Assembly: GCA_036276235.1 (NCBI GenBank) | Contig: DATBDZ010000480.1 | Coordinates: forward strand, 1 to 8,689 | Direction: 5' to 3' | DNA from: JANWHF01 sp036276235 | GTDB taxonomy: Bacteria; Planctomycetota; Phycisphaerae; Tepidisphaerales; Tepidisphaeraceae | DNA: 8,689 nt | Shown: piece by piece, positions 6,310 to 8,689 of the stretch | How the letters are laid out: the number at the start of each line of letters is the position of its first letter | How positions within the stretch are numbered: the stretch's first letter is position 1 | The notes under the pieces: model-generated | Database searches by the model: none | What the model saw: only the letters and a program-made list of their open reading frames with translations | What the model was told of the DNA's origin: nothing | Position numbers and translations under genes: made by a program

Positions 6310-6336
6310 CGCGAAGCCGCAAGCTGCGGCTTTGCG
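6310..6336. repeat. Hairpin in the divergent intergenic region
   Basis: The sequence folds into a 12-bp stem with one G-T pair and a 3-base loop; its core is AAGCCGCA-AGC-TGCGGCTT (6314-6332). It lies between two divergent genes, so no transcript is expected to end here, and the T-rich tail (TTCTTTTCT) starts a few bases further on the plus side. It may be a small REP-like unit or a regulator site next to the promoter of the GH113-like gene. Confidence 0.45.
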
Positions 6337-6359
6337 ATTCTTTTCTGGCTCCGTATGAT
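6332..6359 (+). promoter_or_regulatory. Candidate promoter for the GH113-like gene
   Basis: TTGCGA (6332-6337) and TATGAT (6354-6359), 16 bases apart, resemble sigma-70-type -35 and -10 boxes. Transcription would begin near 6366, leaving a short leader with the ribosome binding site AGGAGAG (6372-6378) before the ATG at 6383. The -35 box overlaps the right arm of the adjacent hairpin. Planctomycete promoters are poorly defined, so this is tentative. Confidence 0.32.
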
Positions 6360-6382
6360 ATGACGCTCTTTAGGAGAGTCTG

Positions 6383-7483
6383 ATGAAGGGCCGTGTTTGG
6401 ATTATTCTGGGGGTGGTGGTCTATCTGGGCGTCATGGGCTGCGTCTTCATGCAGCCGGGGTCGCAGAGCACTACCCTTGCCAACCCCGATAGCGCCGCGC
6501 TCGTCGGCACAAATTCCACCGCCGACATGCCCTACCGCGGCATGGTGCTGCAAGTCCAGCGCATCGACGGCGAAGGCTTGGAATACAAAAAGGCGGTGGA
6601 CGCGATCGCGGCGATCGGCGCCGACTCCATTGAGATCGTCGTCGATAGCCGTCAGGAGAGCGTCAGCAGCACCAAGATTTTCGTCGATATCCGCATGTGC
6701 CCCGCGCCGGAGAAGCTGACGGATCTCATTCACTACGCCAAATCAAAAAAGCTGCGCGTGCTGCTGATGCCGATCGTTCTGCTGGAGACGGCGGGCAAAC
6801 CCAACGACTGGCGAGGAACGATTCATCCGCCGGTCTGGGAGGAATGGTTCAACAGCTATCGCGACATGATCACGCATTACGCGACAGTCGCCGAGGCGGG
6901 CGGCGCGGATGTGTTCATGGTCGGCTCAGAGCTGGTCAGCACCGAAATCCATAACGAGGAATGGCGGCATACGATCCACGAAGTCCGAAAGGTCTTCCAT
7001 GGAAAGCTGACGTACTCGTCCAACTGGGACCATTACAACTCGATCCCATTCTGGGATCAGCTCGACATGGTCGGCATGAACAGCTACTGGAAGCTGGGCG
7101 AGAATCGCAATGTGAGCGTCGAGGAAATCGTTCATCGCTGGCATGATCTGCAGCGCGATCTGTTTGCGTTTGTGAAGAAGACGCATCGGCCGCTCTTGTT
7201 TACAGAGGTCGGCTGGTGCAGCCTGGGGAACGCGGCACATGAGCCGTGGGACTACACCAAGCAAACCGAGCCGCTCGATATGGAATTGCAGCGCAAGCTT
7301 TACGAAGGGTTCTTCGAGGCCTGGAACGGCTCGCCCGATCTGGGCGGGTTTTCCTTCTGGCAATACACCATCGGCCAGGGCGGCACCGAAGACCGCGGCT
7401 ACACGCCGATCGGCAAACCGGCCGAGAAAACCTTGCGCGAATGGCTCGCCAAGCCGCGCTGGACGGTCAATCCCAATTCCTAG
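6383..7483 (+). CDS. Exported GH113-like TIM-barrel glycoside hydrolase
   Basis: The 366-residue protein has a short charged start and a hydrophobic segment (about 5-22). The VMGC at 17-20 is close to a lipobox, so it may be lipid-anchored at Cys20, or simply membrane-anchored or secreted. The rest is a TIM barrel like GH113, whose characterised members are beta-mannanases: RGMVLQVQ on the first strand (52-59), FMVGSEL (178-184, Glu183 the likely acid/base), VRKVFHGKLTYSSNWD (201-216), FWDQLDMVGMNSYW (223-236), LLFTEVGW (271-278, Glu275 the likely nucleophile) and GGFSFWQY (321-328). Both catalytic glutamates are present, so I infer an active glycosidase; mannan as substrate is only a family-level guess. 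The start is supported by AGGAGAG four bases upstream. It is divergent from the DUF6807 gene, with 183 bases between them, and both products are probably exported, which suggests shared or related regulation. Confidence 0.8.
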   Translation: MKGRVWIILGVVVYLGVMGCVFMQPGSQSTTLANPDSAALVGTNSTADMPYRGMVLQVQRIDGEGLEYKKAVDAIAAIGADSIEIVVDSRQESVSSTKIFVDIRMCPAPEKLTDLIHYAKSKKLRVLLMPIVLLETAGKPNDWRGTIHPPVWEEWFNSYRDMITHYATVAEAGGADVFMVGSELVSTEIHNEEWRHTIHEVRKVFHGKLTYSSNWDHYNSIPFWDQLDMVGMNSYWKLGENRNVSVEEIVHRWHDLQRDLFAFVKKTHRPLLFTEVGWCSLGNAAHEPWDYTKQTEPLDMELQRKLYEGFFEAWNGSPDLGGFSFWQYTIGQGGTEDRGYTPIGKPAEKTLREWLAKPRWTVNPNS

Positions 7484-7556
7484 CCAGCGGCAATGGTACA
7501 AATGTTACACGCGCGCCTGTGTCACATGACCGGCGCTCATCGCGCAACCACTTACG

Positions 7557-7610
7557 ATAAGCAAGCTTATGTCACGAACGCGCGTGTTACACCACGCAAG
7601 GGTGTAACAC
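7557..7610. promoter_or_regulatory. Hairpin pair downstream of the GH113-like gene
   Basis: A small palindrome, ATAAGC-AA-GCTTAT (7557-7570), is followed by a perfect 10-bp stem, GTGTTACACC (7584-7593) with GGTGTAACAC (7601-7610), around a 7-base loop. ACACGCGCG (7507-7515) also pairs with CGCGCGTGT (7579-7587), so two alternative folds compete. No T run follows, so it is not a standard intrinsic terminator; 3'-end protection of the upstream mRNA or a protein-binding site is possible. Confidence 0.4.
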
Positions 7611-7746
7611 ACTCCGATCCGCGCGGCTACAGGGTCTCAATGGCCACGCCACGCCGACCTCGCGTCAGGCTTGGCACGTTTTGCATCAATGTAAGTCAGC
7701 AGCAATGCCGGTTTTCCGCCACCTCAGCAAAACGCGAAAACGGTGC

Positions 7747-7842
7747 AAATGGTGCATCGACATTAGTCGATATGTTGTACTTAAACTATTTTAAAATATA
7801 TGCTTACGCATATCATCATCGGTTCCGAATCGTGCACCATTT
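7747..7842. promoter_or_regulatory. AT-rich island flanked by an inverted GGTGCA repeat
   Basis: AAATGGTGCA (7747-7756) is inverted at 7833-7842 as TGCACCATTT. Between them lie TCGAC-ATTA-GTCGA (7757-7770) and ATATGC-TTAC-GCATAT (7798-7813), in sequence much richer in A and T than the rest of the window. Further GGTGCA copies occur at 7742-7747 and near 7863. TTGTAC followed 16 bases later by TATATG (7775-7802 region) could be a plus-strand promoter. The nearest plus-strand gene starts about 290 bases further on, so if this is a promoter, its transcript has a long leader or encodes a small RNA. Confidence 0.35.
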
Positions 7843-8130
7843 TTCCTATTTTGACATGTGTGGTGCAGGCGCTCGGGATCGGCGAATCAATCAGCCGCGC
7901 TCGACACTCGATCCGTTTTCCGCGCGTGCGCACGCCGCCCAGGACCCCTCGATATAATGGCAGCGCGGGTGGTGGGCGGGGTGCCACCTCAAGCCTGATT
8001 TACCTTCGCAAACGAATGATGCTTTGCCGCATTGAGTGCCATCATGAGTGCAGAGCGGATCGGGGATTGGACCGGGATTATCCAGTTTTTCAGTCTGCGG
8101 GCGAGCAGCTGCAGCAATGGATGTGTTGAC

Positions 8131-8526
8131 ATGCGATCACTTCGACCCATCTTGATCCTCACAATTGCAGGCGGTCTTAGCGGCCTCGTGTTCGCCTTGA
8201 GCTTCCTGTTCGCGGGAGCGGGGGCAGGTGCGGGGGTGGCACGAGGGATCGCCATCTTCTTCGGTGTCGGCGCGCTAATCGGCGTGATTGTCGTGGCTCC
8301 GATTGCCGCCGCCGAATTGCTTCTGCGCCGAGGCACGCGGCCTCACGCCGAAGTCAGCGTGCGACTTGACTCGTACACATCGATGCTCATGGGACTTGCG
8401 ATGGGGTACGCGTTAGCATCGATGCACCACCACGTTTTTGATCTTCTAACCGGCGCTGCCCTGGCCGTGATCTTTGTGGGTACGCTGTTGAAGACCTTTC
8501 TCCACACACTCTACCGGGCGGGATAG
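8131..8526 (+). CDS. Small integral membrane protein of unknown function
   Basis: I do not recognise this gene. From the ATG at 8131 it encodes 131 residues that are mostly hydrophobic, with about four membrane segments: 6-28 and 34-60 (separated by the Gly/Ala run AGAGAGAG near 28-35), about 82-97, and about 101-122. A short polar loop (RRGTRPHAEVSVRLDS, about 66-81) lies between the second and third, and His98-His100 sit between the third and fourth. No catalytic motif is visible. The start is uncertain: no good Shine-Dalgarno sequence precedes 8131, and the frame stays open upstream to an ATG at 8044 and a TTG at 8032, but the added residues are not hydrophobic and look unlike the rest. 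It has no close partner gene; the previous one ends 650 bases upstream. Confidence 0.55.
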   Translation: MRSLRPILILTIAGGLSGLVFALSFLFAGAGAGAGVARGIAIFFGVGALIGVIVVAPIAAAELLLRRGTRPHAEVSVRLDSYTSMLMGLAMGYALASMHHHVFDLLTGAALAVIFVGTLLKTFLHTLYRAG

Positions 8527-8689
8527 GATCCACGCTTGATCTGAAGCACTCGGGCGACGAGGCGACGCCTTCTAGTGAAACAGTGCACGACTGCAACTTG
8601 CCGTATCGTTCTGTTTTGAGGGTAGAATTAGATTGAGAAGCCGACCACATTTGCAGGCAGGCCAGCGGACAGGGAGACCATTTTGGAAG

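Larger units (their letters stand above)
7484..8130. other. Long non-coding stretch with several palindromes
   Basis: I find no supportable gene in these 647 bases. Open frames here have no recognisable protein character and codon use unlike the neighbours. The stretch contains: TGTTACAC at 7503-7510 and 7585-7592 with its inverse at 7603-7610; small and larger hairpins at 7557-7610; and an AT-rich island around 7770-7815 bounded by an inverted repeat (described separately). After about 7860 the DNA returns to high GC without obvious structure, and some of 8000-8130 may be the leader of the next gene. Confidence 0.6.

Noticed and set aside
6310..6336. Hairpin followed by a T-rich stretch as a terminator.
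   Set aside because: It lies between divergent genes with no transcript expected to end there, and the T run is interrupted and displaced from the stem.
7493..7957. 154-codon plus-strand frame after the GH113-like gene.
   Set aside because: It runs through hairpins and the AT-rich island, lacks a ribosome binding site, and its composition does not resemble the neighbouring genes.
7800..8129. 109-codon plus-strand frame ending just before the membrane protein start.
   Set aside because: Arg/Cys-rich low-quality translation with no domain or Shine-Dalgarno sequence; translational coupling cannot be excluded but is not supported.

Overview
The window is GC-rich DNA from a free-living, polysaccharide-processing bacterium. 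I infer Planctomycetota or a close PVC relative. The grounds are a CE15-type esterase, a DUF6807 ('PmoA-like') secreted protein, a GH113-like TIM barrel, a stand-alone GspG-like protein, and several families of dispersed palindromic repeats. No ribosomal or housekeeping marker is present, so this placement is an inference. I see no tRNA, rRNA, CRISPR array, transposase or phage gene.

Layout: (1) 180-1373, minus: secreted CE15-like glucuronoyl esterase. (2) 1479-1946, plus: small membrane-anchored protein with a GspG-type pseudopilin domain, divergent from gene 1. (3) 1947-2307: repeat-rich convergent spacer with a three-hairpin palindrome, a REP-like inverted repeat, and an intrinsic terminator for the minus-strand gene that follows. 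(4) 2308-3084, minus: a protein with the B12-binding fold in which the residues expected to hold cobalamin are replaced. (5) 3085-3455: non-coding, with a widely spaced inverted repeat upstream of gene 4 (candidate operator) and a MITE-like element bounded by 33-bp inverted repeats. (6) 3456-4733, minus: four-helix membrane domain fused to an alpha/beta hydrolase. (7) 4734-5011: second copy of the REP-like repeat. (8) 5012-6199, minus: secreted DUF6807 protein. (9) 6383-7483, plus: exported or lipid-anchored GH113-like glycosidase, divergent from gene 8. (10) 7484-8130: long non-coding stretch with several palindromes and an AT-rich island. (11) 8131-8526, plus: small hydrophobic membrane protein of unknown function. 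The last 163 bases (8527-8689) hold nothing I can support.

How the genes relate: three products (CE15 esterase, DUF6807 protein, GH113-like glycosidase) look like exported enzymes for plant or microbial polysaccharides, but they are not in one operon. Each gene appears to be its own transcription unit, separated by palindromic repeats. The strongest leads are the B12-fold protein that has lost its cobalamin ligands together with the dyad upstream of it. I do not see a clear multi-gene novel system.
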